DNA of 64,000 nt from Acinetobacter sp. ANC 3832 (GCF_002135415.1 NZ_NEGJ01000004.1:62001-126000); one strand, 5' to 3'. Positions 1 through 9,474 are shown, numbered from the stretch's first letter. Notes: a model not told the origin generated them from the letters alone. Translations and numbers: made by a program.

Positions 1-82
1 GTAAATATGGAACTGACCTGATTCATCGGGGATTATTGTATTAAATATATTTTAGATAATAAACATGAGTTTCCTCAATTTT

Positions 83-487
83 TTAAAAACTATAACTTAG
101 CACTGTTCCATTAAAATTTAAACAATCTTCTACACGCACTCTTTGTACTTTGGACAGCTCATCCAAATTAAACCAACAATGCTCAGAATGCTCTGTACTT
201 AATTGAATCTGAGCGTGTTCAGCTAAATGGCAACGAAAAATAAAAGTATGAGACGTTACGGATGAGTGAAAGTAAATTCCTGATAAATAATCAATCTTGA
301 TTTCACACCCTAACTCCTCCCAACATTCACGGATTAAAGCATCGTGAATGGTTTCACCCATATCTAAGCCACCACCAGGCAAACCCCAAGTACAATCTGC
401 ATAGGTGGCTTTTAACAATAAAACTTGATGCTGTTCATTTAAAATAACAGCATGCGAGCTTAAACGATAAAAATCATGGAATCCCAT
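83..487 (-). CDS. NUDIX hydrolase
   Basis: A 134-residue NUDIX protein that probably hydrolyses a nucleoside-diphosphate-linked substrate in the cytoplasm. A complete Nudix box (G-x5-E-x7-RE-x2-EE-x-G) lies at about residues 39-61, with the REcwEElG helix that binds Mg2+. The third box position is Cys rather than a larger hydrophobic residue. The frame stays open upstream to an ATG at 514, but only the ATG at 487 has a well placed AGGA about 6 bases upstream, so I chose it. The gene stands alone, so the substrate cannot be inferred. The family is clear. Confidence 0.85.
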   Translation of the reverse strand: MGFHDFYRLSSHAVILNEQHQVLLLKATYADCTWGLPGGGLDMGETIHDALIRECWEELGCEIKIDYLSGIYFHSSVTSHTFIFRCHLAEHAQIQLSTEHSEHCWFNLDELSKVQRVRVEDCLNFNGTVLSYSF

Positions 488-603
488 CACTGATCCTATC
501 CATATATTAGGCATTCTGTATCAATATTCAGAACCTCTTTATCTTTCTCCTTTAAGGAAAAATCAAGAGGTTTAAAACAAGAAGTCTATTTACCTTGTTT
601 AAT

Positions 604-1773
604 CTAACGAGCCAAATAACATTTCGAAAACATTAAGCGCAAAGCATAAACAATCGACATTGCAAAAATGCTATAACCAATCGCTGGAACAAATATTGGA
701 ATGCATAGCACCACGATTGTCGTTAAAGGATACAACCATTTTTTGATGCCTTGTAAATGATGTACTTCATGCAAAATCCATAAACTCGCTGTATAGATTA
801 CCAATGGAACAGCAACAAGATAACCCGCCAATCGATTTGAAATTTCAGCATGTCCCACAGCGACATCAACCGATGCCGCTAAACTTGCACCAATAATGGC
901 AATACTAATAAAAATAAAGAAATGTCCATATCCCCAAGTAAATGCCCTTTTTCGGCTATTTAAACGTTCTGCTACTTCATGATCGAAATACGCCCACCAC
1001 ATGGTAAACACCATGATTAACCCGCCAATCATGAGAAAAACCAATTCAGTGCTGATGAGTTGATGGTCCAAAGCATCTGCAATCGCAGCATAACTACCAA
1101 CAATCGACTCACCAAGGACGATAATCGTGAGGAGTGAATAACGTTCTGTAATATGATGGGGATGCCACGGCGTCATATTGGATGATTCCGCAATAATCGG
1201 AACACTTAATTCAGCAATCACCAAAAGAATAAAAATCAAAATTGAAAAATTAATCGGTGCAAAGTGAAATAACATCCATCCAATTTGCACGAGAATAATA
1301 CCTATTGCATACCGAATCGCTGTTTTTCGTCTTGGAAGATCATTCTTGGCAACACGTATCCATTGTGCGACTGAGCCTAAGCGCATAATCACATAGCCAA
1401 TAATAATGACATCAAAATTCTGGTGTTTAAATACAGCAGGTATTCCCGCAGCAATGACCAAAGAACCAACGATTTGGATAAACGTCATGATTCGATAAGC
1501 AGCATCGTCATTATCATAGGCTGATGCAAACCATGTGAAATTCATCCATGCCCACCACAATGCAAAGAACACCATTAGATAGTTGGTGAAACCAAATTCC
1601 AAATGATTTTCAATCATTGTGTGATGTAACTGTTGCCCTGCGGTTGCAATCGCAATCACAAAAATTAAATCAAAAAGCAGTTCTAAAGAGGTTGCAGCAC
1701 GATGCTTTTCATGGGGGTTACGTGGCTTGAGTGGTTTAAGCCATTCATGTGGAGATAAAAACGGATGAGGCAT
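604..1773 (-). CDS. LtrA-family (low temperature requirement A) membrane protein
   Basis: A 389-residue, highly hydrophobic protein with about ten to twelve predicted membrane segments. The N-terminal block ELLFDLIFVIAIATAGQQL and the later ERYSLLTIIVLGESIVGS block are characteristic of the LtrA family, first described in Listeria as needed for growth in the cold. The molecular function is not established. It is a single gene between the NUDIX gene and the PerM-type permease, all on one strand but with wide gaps. I see no sign of damage. Confidence 0.8.
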   Translation of the reverse strand: MPHPFLSPHEWLKPLKPRNPHEKHRAATSLELLFDLIFVIAIATAGQQLHHTMIENHLEFGFTNYLMVFFALWWAWMNFTWFASAYDNDDAAYRIMTFIQIVGSLVIAAGIPAVFKHQNFDVIIIGYVIMRLGSVAQWIRVAKNDLPRRKTAIRYAIGIILVQIGWMLFHFAPINFSILIFILLVIAELSVPIIAESSNMTPWHPHHITERYSLLTIIVLGESIVGSYAAIADALDHQLISTELVFLMIGGLIMVFTMWWAYFDHEVAERLNSRKRAFTWGYGHFFIFISIAIIGASLAASVDVAVGHAEISNRLAGYLVAVPLVIYTASLWILHEVHHLQGIKKWLYPLTTIVVLCIPIFVPAIGYSIFAMSIVYALRLMFSKCYLAR

Positions 1774-1957
1774 GGAATTTCTACTTTTTTATTTTTCAAT
1801 ATTGGATTAAATTTTTTCAAATTCTGATGAAATACACAAGCTCTTTTTAGATATCACATACAGATCAGTAGGCATCTTATAGAGGGATCAATAAGTACTC
1901 TATCCAAAATTTCTCATAAATTTAAACTGATCTGTATGGCGTTACATTATTTTCTTC

Positions 1958-4456
1958 CTAAACCACATCATCAAGACTCGTGAATGGTTCATGCTCTAAA
2001 TTTTTAATTTCCTGCAGCTTCGCATCTCGTTTCTTTTCATCACCCAATGTTTGCATTAAATCTGAAGCAAGTTCATGTAAAAGACTTACATCATCGCTAT
2101 CTAAAATGCGGGGTTGTTTATCCAAAATAGATAAACTACCTAAAACAATCCCTTTTTTATTTCTTAATGGGACACCTGCATAAAAACGAATGTGATTTTT
2201 ACGTAGCTCAGTATTATCTTCAAAACGTGGATCACGCTTGATATCCTCAATAATTAAGTCTTCATCTTGATAAATGAGATGTGTACACACAGATTCTATA
2301 CGCGGGATTTTTGCATTCATTAAATTTTGCCGTGGATAGACAAAAGGACTCGCTGGAATATTCACCCAATCTTGATCAACCCATGAAATTTGAGCGAAAC
2401 TCACATCAAATGCTTGGGCTGTTTCTTCAATATATTGCTCATAAATCGGTAAATTTTTCTCATTCAAAAGATCAACTTGATGTAAAGCCTCCAAACGTTG
2501 TGGCTCATCGTCACGAAGCAATTGTGGAATAGGATTCTGCCCATCCTGAATTAAAAAGGCTTCAACTGTGAGAATTAACTCATTTACATCATCGACAATC
2601 GCATCCACATCAAAGCGTTTTTTAACTTCATCTTGAATATTATTAACATCAGAATTCCATGTTGCAAAAATCAATTTAGCATTTGCAAATTTTTCTCTCA
2701 CCCGTTGATGAATTAATCGAATTTGTGGCAACGGATTTTCATGAAAGATTGAAATACAAATCATATCAGCATCATGAGGAATCTCATCTAAAGCATTCAA
2801 TTGTGATTGAATCATGGCTTGAGGAATGCTCGCTGCGGCAATATTTTTTAACTGTAATGCATGTGCCATCATTGCTGAAACTTGCACATCAATTTCCCAA
2901 CGAGCTCCAATACAAAAGACTTTAGCCGTATTAAAAACAATCTCAGGTGTATATTTTTTTTGAAAATCTCGATTAAATAATTTTAATCCTTGATTCATTC
3001 TTAAGCGATGTTCCGCAGTGGCTGCTTGATTATGACTCGTTGAAAAAAGTACGATTGCAGGTATTGCAACCTCCTCATAAAAATCAATAATTTTACGGAT
3101 AACAATAATCTTACTTGGTTTTTTAGGAAGCTCTTGCTCAACTGACTCAATTGCAACATCCATGGCAGCATCCACATCATCAGCAACCAAGCGTTGATAA
3201 AAGCGTTCAGGTGGTTTTAATGCGGGGGTGTTGCCAATCAAAACTTTTACAAAAGCTAATGCAGGTACATAATTTGATAACACTAGAATACAAGCGGTTA
3301 AAGGTGTTGAAAGAATTAAACCAATCGGGCCCCAAATGGTTGTCCAAAATGTTGCAGCAACCATAATCGCTAAAGTTGATAACCCTGTACTTTCACCGTA
3401 AAGCCATGGCTCAATAATATTATTAGTAATTAATTCAAGTACAAGAACTAAGGTCAAAGCCCATAACACCATGCTCCAACCTGGATCAACAGCAAAGGCT
3501 AAGGTAATGGGGAAAACAGCTGAAATCAGGGGCCCTACATAAGGCACAAATCTCATGACCACGGCAACCATGCCCCACATAATCGCAGCAGGTACACCAA
3601 TAAACCACAGCCCAATTGCCATTGGCACACCGTAAGTCATATTGACGATTAACTGCATGCGTAAATATTTTCCAATTCGGTTGGCCGCCTCATCTAAAGC
3701 ATCTGTACCGACATTGAGGTTCGCTCCAAATAACCGCAGTAAACGATCATGTAAATCTTTTCGATCCAATAAAATTAATACAACAAAGACAAAAACAATC
3801 CCCGCAGTCGTCAGTGGGCTTAAAACTTTTTCGCCCCATGCAACCACGGATTCAGCCATCGAATGATTTTGATCAACCACCTCTACTTGTTGTATGTTCG
3901 GATTATCTTGTTTTTTTTGATTGGCTGTTGTGACTGAATGTTCAACTGTTTCAATGGTTGTGATGGCTCCGTCCCAAATACTTGGTCCTTTGGCATAACT
4001 TTTAATTGAGTTTAATTTTTGACTGATTGTAGATTGATATTGAGGAAGCTCCTGACTTAAATCACCTAATTGAGAAACTAAATAGGTCGCTGCACCACCT
4101 AAAATCCCCAAAGTACAGAGCACCACCAGTGCAATAGAAGGCAATTTAGGTAAACCCATTCTTTTTAAACGAGACACTAATGGATCAAGCAAAAATCCAA
4201 ATAAAATCGCAAGTGCAAGCGGAATTAAAATCTCTTTCCCGACATAAAGCGCGATTACAATAATTGCAGCGATGACAAAACCTGACATCACTTTAACGAC
4301 TGTTGAAACTTCAGTTATCTGTTGTAATTTAGAGAGAAGAATAGGCGTCGAGTCTTGAGATCCATCTTTCCTACTTTCGGGATTCAACATGGAATTCTCT
4401 TGCTTTAAGACTGAACGTTTTTCTGGACGATCATGATTATTTTCTTGTTTTTCCAT
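1958..4456 (-). CDS. PerM/AI-2E-type permease fused to a B12-binding-like region and a GAF domain
   Basis: An 832-residue fusion. Residues about 60-410 are a PerM/AI-2E transporter (DUF20) core with paired N-terminal helices, the RFVPYVGPLISAVFP block and the LELITNNIIEPWLYG block. A linker follows, then a Rossmann-like region at about 500-640 (FCIGARWEIDVQVSAMMAHA ... ADMICISIFHENP) that resembles B12-binding-type sensor domains but lacks the cobalamin DxHxxG motif. The end (about 655-805) is GAF-like (VCTHLIYQDEDLIIEDI ... FYAGVPLRN ... LGSLSILD). Plain PerM proteins are about 350 residues. The frame extends to a TTG at 4474, but the ATG at 4456 has AGGA in front of it. Function unknown; it may be a sensory permease. 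Confidence 0.75.
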   Translation of the reverse strand: MEKQENNHDRPEKRSVLKQENSMLNPESRKDGSQDSTPILLSKLQQITEVSTVVKVMSGFVIAAIIVIALYVGKEILIPLALAILFGFLLDPLVSRLKRMGLPKLPSIALVVLCTLGILGGAATYLVSQLGDLSQELPQYQSTISQKLNSIKSYAKGPSIWDGAITTIETVEHSVTTANQKKQDNPNIQQVEVVDQNHSMAESVVAWGEKVLSPLTTAGIVFVFVVLILLDRKDLHDRLLRLFGANLNVGTDALDEAANRIGKYLRMQLIVNMTYGVPMAIGLWFIGVPAAIMWGMVAVVMRFVPYVGPLISAVFPITLAFAVDPGWSMVLWALTLVLVLELITNNIIEPWLYGESTGLSTLAIMVAATFWTTIWGPIGLILSTPLTACILVLSNYVPALAFVKVLIGNTPALKPPERFYQRLVADDVDAAMDVAIESVEQELPKKPSKIIVIRKIIDFYEEVAIPAIVLFSTSHNQAATAEHRLRMNQGLKLFNRDFQKKYTPEIVFNTAKVFCIGARWEIDVQVSAMMAHALQLKNIAAASIPQAMIQSQLNALDEIPHDADMICISIFHENPLPQIRLIHQRVREKFANAKLIFATWNSDVNNIQDEVKKRFDVDAIVDDVNELILTVEAFLIQDGQNPIPQLLRDDEPQRLEALHQVDLLNEKNLPIYEQYIEETAQAFDVSFAQISWVDQDWVNIPASPFVYPRQNLMNAKIPRIESVCTHLIYQDEDLIIEDIKRDPRFEDNTELRKNHIRFYAGVPLRNKKGIVLGSLSILDKQPRILDSDDVSLLHELASDLMQTLGDEKKRDAKLQEIKNLEHEPFTSLDDVV

Positions 4457-4578
4457 CTCATTCGTCCTGAGCAAACTGTTTAATTATTTAATTTTATTCT
4501 TTGGCAAATTTTTGTGTCTTACAAAGGTATTCCTGTAACTAAATTGAAATTTTTTATATTGTCCTTTTCTTTTCGCAT

Positions 4579-4612
4579 AAAAAAGCCTTGTTATTGAACA
4601 AGGCTTTTTTTC
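4579..4612 (-). terminator. Rho-independent terminator
   Basis: A 12-bp perfect stem (AAAAGCCTTGTT / AACAAGGCTTTT) with a 4-base loop and a T-run in both directions. It follows the minus-strand gene ending at 4640 and precedes the permease gene. Confidence 0.85.
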
Positions 4613-4639
4613 AACTCTTTTGCTTTATAAATTCAAATA

Positions 4640-5104
4640 CTAAACAACCAACCTTAATTTAGACTCATCTTTCAATATCACACCCTTTCCCGTTTCCATA
4701 TCAATCGGCATTGAAATATGTTGATGTACGACAAGCCAATGTCCTTCTTTCTTCTGTAAACATAACGTCGTTCTACACCACGGCATTTGTAACTTACCTT
4801 TTAAAGCGGTATTTTCTACTTTTGAATGGCAATGTAAAATAGCAAGTTCTTCTGAAGCATAAAGTTTAACGTCACGTCGTGAAATATGCATATTCTCATT
4901 AAAATATGGGCTAAATTTTTCCCATTCAGTTTTATACTGATGAATACCATTGAGCTGAGAACTGACATCAAACATACTGACATCGTTAGCACATTGATGT
5001 ACTAAATCATCAATCTGCTTACCAACGACAGCTTTATCCCACAATTGAATTTGTTGTATCACTTCTTGGGCAATATGACTATCGCCTTCAATTTCAATAC
5101 GCAT
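4640..5104 (-). CDS. SnoaL-like / NTF2-fold protein
   Basis: A 154-residue protein with the layout of the small NTF2-like (SnoaL, DUF4440) family. An N-terminal helix (IQLWDKAVVGKQIDDLVHQ) is followed by a VSMFDVSSQLNGIHQYKTEW block, the strand LAILHCHSKVENT and the typical ending GHWLVVHQHISMPID. Members are often small isomerases, or proteins with no assigned role used as stress or ketosteroid-isomerase-like folds. No partner gene is nearby, so the substrate is unknown. The start ATG is the only reasonable one. Confidence 0.65.
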   Translation of the reverse strand: MRIEIEGDSHIAQEVIQQIQLWDKAVVGKQIDDLVHQCANDVSMFDVSSQLNGIHQYKTEWEKFSPYFNENMHISRRDVKLYASEELAILHCHSKVENTALKGKLQMPWCRTTLCLQKKEGHWLVVHQHISMPIDMETGKGVILKDESKLRLVV

Positions 5105-5269
5105 ATCGTTTTAGCCTCTACTTATTCTTATTTATTTGTGATGAATTTAACACTTTTTAACCAAAGTGTTAATTAAATTAATTATTATTTTTTGTATTTC
5201 ATCTGAAACAATATGTATTTCATCGTTTTCAATTCTTTGTTTTATAAAAATATTTAAAACTTAATTTAT

Positions 5270-5908
5270 CTATTCTAAAATTATTTCGACCATTTTCCAG
5301 TGAAATAGATGGCGTTGGAAAATAAAGCGTGTTTTTTGAAAAGATCCAACAGGTACTGTCACAGAAAAGCTATTCATACTGACATATTGTGCTGTCATTT
5401 TTGAATCATGTTCTTTGCTCTGAATCTTCTTCTCTATTGTGCTCTTTTCTAGCGTACTGTTTTCTACGACATTCTTTTGTACCGTACTGGCTTGAGGGGC
5501 TATTAATGGATTATCTTGCTGAAAATACTGCCTGATCATCTGAATTTGATCCAACTGAGGAATCTCAATGGATTCTTTTAACTGTTTCCCCTGCAATAAA
5601 AGGGCAATAGCTTGTGGTGTCACAGCAACATCAACAACTTGATTACTTAGCTTTTCAGTCAATTTCGTAGCATATACAGCCAATGGGTTTTTACTATTTT
5701 CTAAACCCAACTTATGATTCAATTGCTGATGAATTTGAGGTTTTAAACTACTTTTTACCGCTGGATAATTAATATATTGTGAAATTTTTCCTGCTTGATT
5801 ATTCTTAATCGCTTGATTGATTTGATATAACATCCAATACGGAGATGCAAACCAACAAATAATAAAAAGGGTAATTAATAATCCAAAAGTGATTTTAATT
5901 TTTTCCAT
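5270..5908 (-). CDS. DUF2939-type membrane-anchored protein
   Basis: A 212-residue protein with one N-terminal membrane segment (about residues 6-24) and the rest probably in the periplasm. The block SPYWMLYQINQAIKNNQAGKI followed by a tyrosine-proline motif (YPAVKSSLK) is the signature of DUF2939. The middle (about 140-170) is low-complexity and polar (TVQKNVVENSTLEKST), probably a linker. The C-terminal strand-rich part ends in FHWKMVEIILE. Function unknown. Confidence 0.6.
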   Translation of the reverse strand: MEKIKITFGLLITLFIICWFASPYWMLYQINQAIKNNQAGKISQYINYPAVKSSLKPQIHQQLNHKLGLENSKNPLAVYATKLTEKLSNQVVDVAVTPQAIALLLQGKQLKESIEIPQLDQIQMIRQYFQQDNPLIAPQASTVQKNVVENSTLEKSTIEKKIQSKEHDSKMTAQYVSMNSFSVTVPVGSFQKTRFIFQRHLFHWKMVEIILE

Positions 5909-6030
5909 ATCAAATACCCTTATCTAAAAATTCATTTTGTTTCAAATAGATTAATGGATGATATTAAATCTGGTTTTTCCTAAAGACAAAGTTTCAAAAC
6001 GCTATGCAAGATCTATATTGTCGATTTAAC

Positions 6031-6618
6031 TTATATTTTAACAGCAATACCTTGAACCACTGAACCTATTCCTGTGTGATATTTACCTTCAATAATTTCA
6101 CGAATGGTTTGATGTAACTTTAAAAATTTAAGTGCTGATAGATCTTGTTCTAAAGACTGTTTCGTGGTCATGGTTTCTATTGATTTGCCACCACCTGTGC
6201 CTAATTCAACTTGCTCTGGCGTATATGCTTCAATTAAATACACGCCATTTTCTTTTAAACCCGCCACCACTTGTTGATGAATCCGTTGGCGTTGAGATTC
6301 AGTTAATGGACAGAAAATAGAAATAATACCATCCCACGTATTGGCTTCAATTTCATAACTGTCTAAATCTGCTTGAATCGTTGTAATTTTGACACCTTTT
6401 TCTTGCGCCAATTTTTGTGCTTTTTCCAATCCAACACTTGAACCATCAACAGCCGTTACATCATAACCTTGCTGTGCTAAAAAGACGGCATTGCGCCCCT
6501 CTCCCTCAGCTAGACTCAGTACTTTTCCTTTTGGAATTACTTTGAAATTTTCAACAAGAAAATCATTCGGTTGTTTCCCATAAGCATATTCCTCTTCAGC
6601 ATAACGCTCATCCCACAT
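6031..6618 (-). CDS. Class I SAM-dependent methyltransferase (TehB/thiopurine-MT-like)
   Basis: A 195-residue Rossmann methyltransferase. Motif I reads VLSLAEGEGRNAVFLAQQG (about residues 33-51), followed by the acidic end of strand 2 (VTAVDGSS) and motif II (IQADL). The opening MWDERY and the GEGRNAVFLA form are typical of the small TehB-like group. The frame extends two codons to a GTG at 6624, but GGAG sits about 5 bases before the ATG at 6618. The acceptor substrate is unknown. Confidence 0.75.
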   Translation of the reverse strand: MWDERYAEEEYAYGKQPNDFLVENFKVIPKGKVLSLAEGEGRNAVFLAQQGYDVTAVDGSSVGLEKAQKLAQEKGVKITTIQADLDSYEIEANTWDGIISIFCPLTESQRQRIHQQVVAGLKENGVYLIEAYTPEQVELGTGGGKSIETMTTKQSLEQDLSALKFLKLHQTIREIIEGKYHTGIGSVVQGIAVKI

Positions 6619-6744
6619 ACGCACTCCAACTCTTTAAATTAATGTATCGTTTGAATACTAAAATTACTCGTGAATAAAAATATAGCAATAAAGACCTTAT
6701 CTCAAAATTAAGAATCTCTTTATTTAAGATACCTAATTTATAAA

Positions 6745-6770
6745 AAGAAAAAGCACGTATTCACGTGCTT
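6745..6770 (-). terminator. Rho-independent terminator after the YegP gene
   Basis: Stem AAGCACGT / ACGTGCTT with a 4-base loop, followed on the minus strand by TTTCTTTTT. It lies 25 bases past the stop at 6795. Confidence 0.75.
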
Positions 6771-6794
6771 GAGTTCTAAATTTTAGATATTAAA

Positions 6795-7136
6795 TTAAGC
6801 ATCTACAGTTAAATCTTTAATCTTATCTGATGGGCCATTTTTCTTTACTGACTCAATTCCATTATCTCGAGCACTTTCGCTTGCATAGAATTGACTGGTA
6901 CCAATGATTTGATGGTTTGCTGCTTTTAAATTAAAGTAAGGTTTACCATTTTTTGCTTCTAAACGATCATAGCGAGCATCATCTGGACTATTTTTTTGTA
7001 CAGATTCAATGCCATTGTGAGCAGAAGCTTTGGCTTTATAAAGTTCACTGGTCAGAATAACTTCGCCATTCCCTGCTTTTAAAACAAAGTGATATTGACC
7101 ATCTTTTGCTTTGCTAATTTCATACCATCCTGACAT
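6795..7136 (-). CDS. YegP-family protein (UPF0339, duplicated DUF1508)
   Basis: A 113-residue protein built from two tandem copies of a ~50-residue DUF1508 unit. Unit 1 has FVLKAGNGEVILTSELY and AHNGIESVQKNSPDD; unit 2 has FNLKAANHQIIGTSQFY and ARDNGIESVKKNGPSD. The spacing and the GIESV-KN motif in both halves identify the YegP family. The family is widespread and its cellular role is not settled. A terminator follows closely, so it is probably monocistronic. Confidence 0.85.
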   Translation of the reverse strand: MSGWYEISKAKDGQYHFVLKAGNGEVILTSELYKAKASAHNGIESVQKNSPDDARYDRLEAKNGKPYFNLKAANHQIIGTSQFYASESARDNGIESVKKNGPSDKIKDLTVDA

Positions 7137-7339
7137 AACTAACCCCTTATTTGTTTTGCGTTTTTTATGAATTTTCAGCGCCTTATTGAATAAAAATTAC
7201 GCTATCCATGTCAAATATAAATCACTTCTGACCATTACTAAAGCTTATTTTGTTAATTCTTTTGTATATAAAGCTCATAGAGATATTGATATTTCTCTTC
7301 CCATTTGAAGGTGATTCTAAAGTAAGTCAATATTTATTA

Positions 7340-7795
7340 TTAATCAAAATCCCCTGTAAAAGCATAAGATGGATATTCCCCTTTCATCAAATGCTCAACT
7401 TCTACATCATTGCCACGTAAAAAGTTTTCAAGACAGGTTTTAAATACATCAAAAGGTAGATCTTTATGATCAAAACTGGGCAATTCTTCCGATTTAAACA
7501 AGCCAAAGAAACTCGATTTTTGTTGCTTCTGATAAAGCTCAGCATGTGCCATAAAGTTAAATTCTTGATGGCTATAAACAACAAATAGACCACCAAACGT
7601 ACGACCCGTTTGTTGTTGCTCAATTTGGAAAAAGGGAAAATTACCATTTTGATCTTCAGTACAACCCCATGCAATTTGTTGCTGCCAATCAATTTGATCA
7701 AAAGACTGTAAAATCTGTTGAGTTGAATTTGACTCAAATTCACGTTTGATCATGTCTAATGCTTGAAAAAGCTCGATGCTGATTTTATAGCTCAT
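7340..7795 (-). CDS. Hypothetical cytosolic protein
   Basis: I do not recognise this 151-residue protein. It is soluble, acidic and rich in Gln and Phe, with no signal peptide or membrane segment. A stretch with a GlyGly turn (QQTGRTFGGLFVVYSHQEF) suggests a beta-rich core, and the end is helical (DVFKTCLENFLRGNDVEVEHL). A second frame of 113 codons overlaps it but has the composition of a shadow. It probably has homologues only in related bacteria. Confidence 0.5.
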   Translation of the reverse strand: MSYKISIELFQALDMIKREFESNSTQQILQSFDQIDWQQQIAWGCTEDQNGNFPFFQIEQQQTGRTFGGLFVVYSHQEFNFMAHAELYQKQQKSSFFGLFKSEELPSFDHKDLPFDVFKTCLENFLRGNDVEVEHLMKGEYPSYAFTGDFD

Positions 7796-7906
7796 CTTAT
7801 TTTTATTTCCATTCTGCGATGCCTTAAATTATCATCATCTTATTCAATTAAAATGTATGAATTTTATTTAAAAATAATCAACTAAAATTCCTTAATCAAT
7901 GAGCCT

Positions 7907-8099
7907 CTTGTATAAGTCAGCTTTTAATCAACATTCATTCACAATGGATTTCCTCTCTGCTTTTTAAAGAAAGAGTTAGGGAGAGGACTGTCTTTAGTTC
8001 AGCATTTACCCTCATCCTAACCTTCTCCGTGAGGGAGAAGAAACATTCAATATGAATCAAATATTATTTCCACTTCTAAAATTTTGTTCGCTTTTTGAC
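7907..8099 (+). repeat. Dispersed ~190-bp repeat, copy A
   Basis: The 412-base gap 7796-8208 has no gene that I can see. It holds this element, whose ends match the reverse complement of 11973-12151. The left end shares CTTGTATAAGTCAGCTT and, further in, TTCACAATGGATT. The right end shares ACATTCAATAT, AATCAAATATTATTTCCA and TTTTGTTCG. The middles differ; here the middle carries a hairpin CTTCTCC-GTGA-GGGAGAAG (about 8020-8039). Confidence 0.75.
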
Positions 8100-8153
8100 T
8101 AGTGCCAGAAATCTAATATTTTACATCGAAAATTTTATTCGAATAAGCAAATA

Positions 8154-8190
8154 AAAAGGCTTTAGATCATTCCATCTAAAACCTTTTTTA
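8154..8190 (-). terminator. Rho-independent terminator after the YjdM gene
   Basis: Imperfect stem AAAAAGGcTTTAGAT / ATCTAAAaCCTTTTT around a 6-base loop. It lies 19 bases past the stop of the minus-strand gene at 8209. Confidence 0.75.
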
Positions 8191-8208
8191 ATATTAAAAA
8201 TAATCTTA

Positions 8209-8550
8209 TTAAGCTTTTTTAACAAACTCTGATTTTAGCTTCATTGCGCCAAAACCATCGACTTTACAATCAATATCATGACCATCACTGGCATCAGTCA
8301 GTAAGCGAATATTTTTCGCTTTTGTTCCAACTTTGACCACTGAAGATGAACCTTTAATTTTTAGATCTTTAATTACAGTGACAGTATCGCCATCTGTCAG
8401 AACATTACCCACTGAATCTTTTATAATAATTTGCTCATCACTGACTTGCTCACCGTCTTTCCACTCATGTGAACATTCAGGACAAATCAATAATTCCCCA
8501 TCTTCATACGCATATTCAGAATTGCATTTTGGGCAATTTGGCAAAGACAT
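8209..8550 (-). CDS. yjdM: Zinc-ribbon protein YjdM (PhnA family)
   Basis: A 113-residue protein with an N-terminal zinc ribbon (CPKC at about residues 6-9 and CPEC at 23-26) and the PhnA C-terminal domain. Its typical [24 protein letters not shown] and [16 protein letters not shown] blocks are present. Despite the old name PhnA, this family is not a proven phosphonoacetate hydrolase and its role is unclear. Length and motifs are intact, and it is monocistronic with its own terminator. Confidence 0.85.
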   Translation of the reverse strand: MSLPNCPKCNSEYAYEDGELLICPECSHEWKDGEQVSDEQIIIKDSVGNVLTDGDTVTVIKDLKIKGSSSVVKVGTKAKNIRLLTDASDGHDIDCKVDGFGAMKLKSEFVKKA

Positions 8551-8668
8551 AAGAAACCCTCAAAATAAATAAAGCAAAGACAACACTATAGCAGTTTTAT
8601 ATTTTACATATCCTATAAAACCATATTATTAGTATGGAATAATCATAAGATATCTAAAATGATGAGAA

Positions 8669-9018
8669 TTAGATTTCCTCTATCAACTGCTTAAGTACAA
8701 CCACATGATTCCGATCTGCATTTTTGCCGAAGTCATGAATGTAATTTGCTCCTGTTTTGCCATATCTCGAAGTTCAATGATCTTATCAATCTGTTGATTC
8801 AATTCAGCACGATAGCGCTGTTGAAACTCATCCCAACGTGAATCGATATCTTCGTGATACCATTTTCTCAATTCATTGGAAGGCGTAATTTCTTTGGGCC
8901 AAAGATCGATTTTGGCATTTTCTTTTTTGATTCCACGAGGCCAAAGTCGATCAACTAAAATCCGCTTTCCATCTAATTCTGACACTTCATCATAAATTCT
9001 TTTAGTGGCAATTTTCAT
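8669..9018 (-). pseudogene. YeaO-like DUF488 protein, frameshifted near the C-terminus
   Basis: The reading frame from the ATG at 9018 encodes a normal DUF488/YeaO N-terminus (KRIYDEVSELDGKRILVDRLWPRGIKKE in two parts, then LRKWYHED). It runs off the family pattern after SAK and stops at 8683 with an unrelated MWLYLSS tail. One frame over, the expected ending is present (NADRNHVVVLKQLIEEI) with a stop at 8669-8671. The change falls in a run of five T (8721-8725); a sixth would restore a 116-residue protein. It is either a real lesion or a sequencing error in a homopolymer. The SRPBCC gene lies 9 bases upstream. Confidence 0.75.
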
Positions 9019-9027
9019 GTCATTCTA

Positions 9028-9474
9028 TTACTGATCAGGAATACTCGGATTGACCAATAAAGCCAATAACTGCAAAGACTCTTGCCAACCCAGATAACAA
9101 GCTTCAACAGGAATAACATCGGGTAAACCTGACTGCGTGATATTTACTTCTGTACCAACTAAAACCGCTTTCAACTCAATGGTCATTTCAATTTGACCTG
9201 TTAAATTCGGATCGTCAAAAATGTCGGTATAACGAATCAGTTGATGCGGAATTAATTCAACATATGTCCCCCCAAAAGCATGCGTTGAACTTGTAGAAAA
9301 ATTGGTAAATGACATTTTATAAGTGCCACCGACCTTGGCATCTAAATGATGTACTTTTGCAGTAAATCCATGTGGTGCCATCCATTTAACCAAGGCATCA
9401 GGATCTAAAAAGGCTTTATATACACGTTCAGGGGGAGCACTAAACACACGATGTATTTTGACTATATTACTCAT
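9028..9474 (-). CDS. SRPBCC/AHSA1-domain protein
   Basis: A 148-residue START/Bet v1-like protein of the AHSA1 group. It has the usual opening (IHRVFSAPPERVYKAFLDPDALVKWMAP), the central GGTYKMSFTN strand and GTYVELIPHQLIRYTD, and the closing helix of the family (YLGWQESLQLLALLV). Such proteins bind hydrophobic ligands or act as chaperone-like factors. It sits 9 bases from the frameshifted YeaO-like gene and is probably co-transcribed with it. The ligand is unknown. Confidence 0.8.
   Translation of the reverse strand: MSNIVKIHRVFSAPPERVYKAFLDPDALVKWMAPHGFTAKVHHLDAKVGGTYKMSFTNFSTSSTHAFGGTYVELIPHQLIRYTDIFDDPNLTGQIEMTIELKAVLVGTEVNITQSGLPDVIPVEACYLGWQESLQLLALLVNPSIPDQ

Noticed and set aside
1..82. 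Partial feature at the left edge
   Set aside because: The A+T-rich sequence shows no frame or RNA that I can support.
1980..3866. Several plus-strand frames opposite the permease-GAF fusion
   Set aside because: They mirror a long clear coding region and lack domain signals.
7402..7743. 113-codon frame overlapping the 7340-7795 gene
   Set aside because: Lys/Asn/Leu-rich composition of a shifted frame. The longer frame has better protein character.
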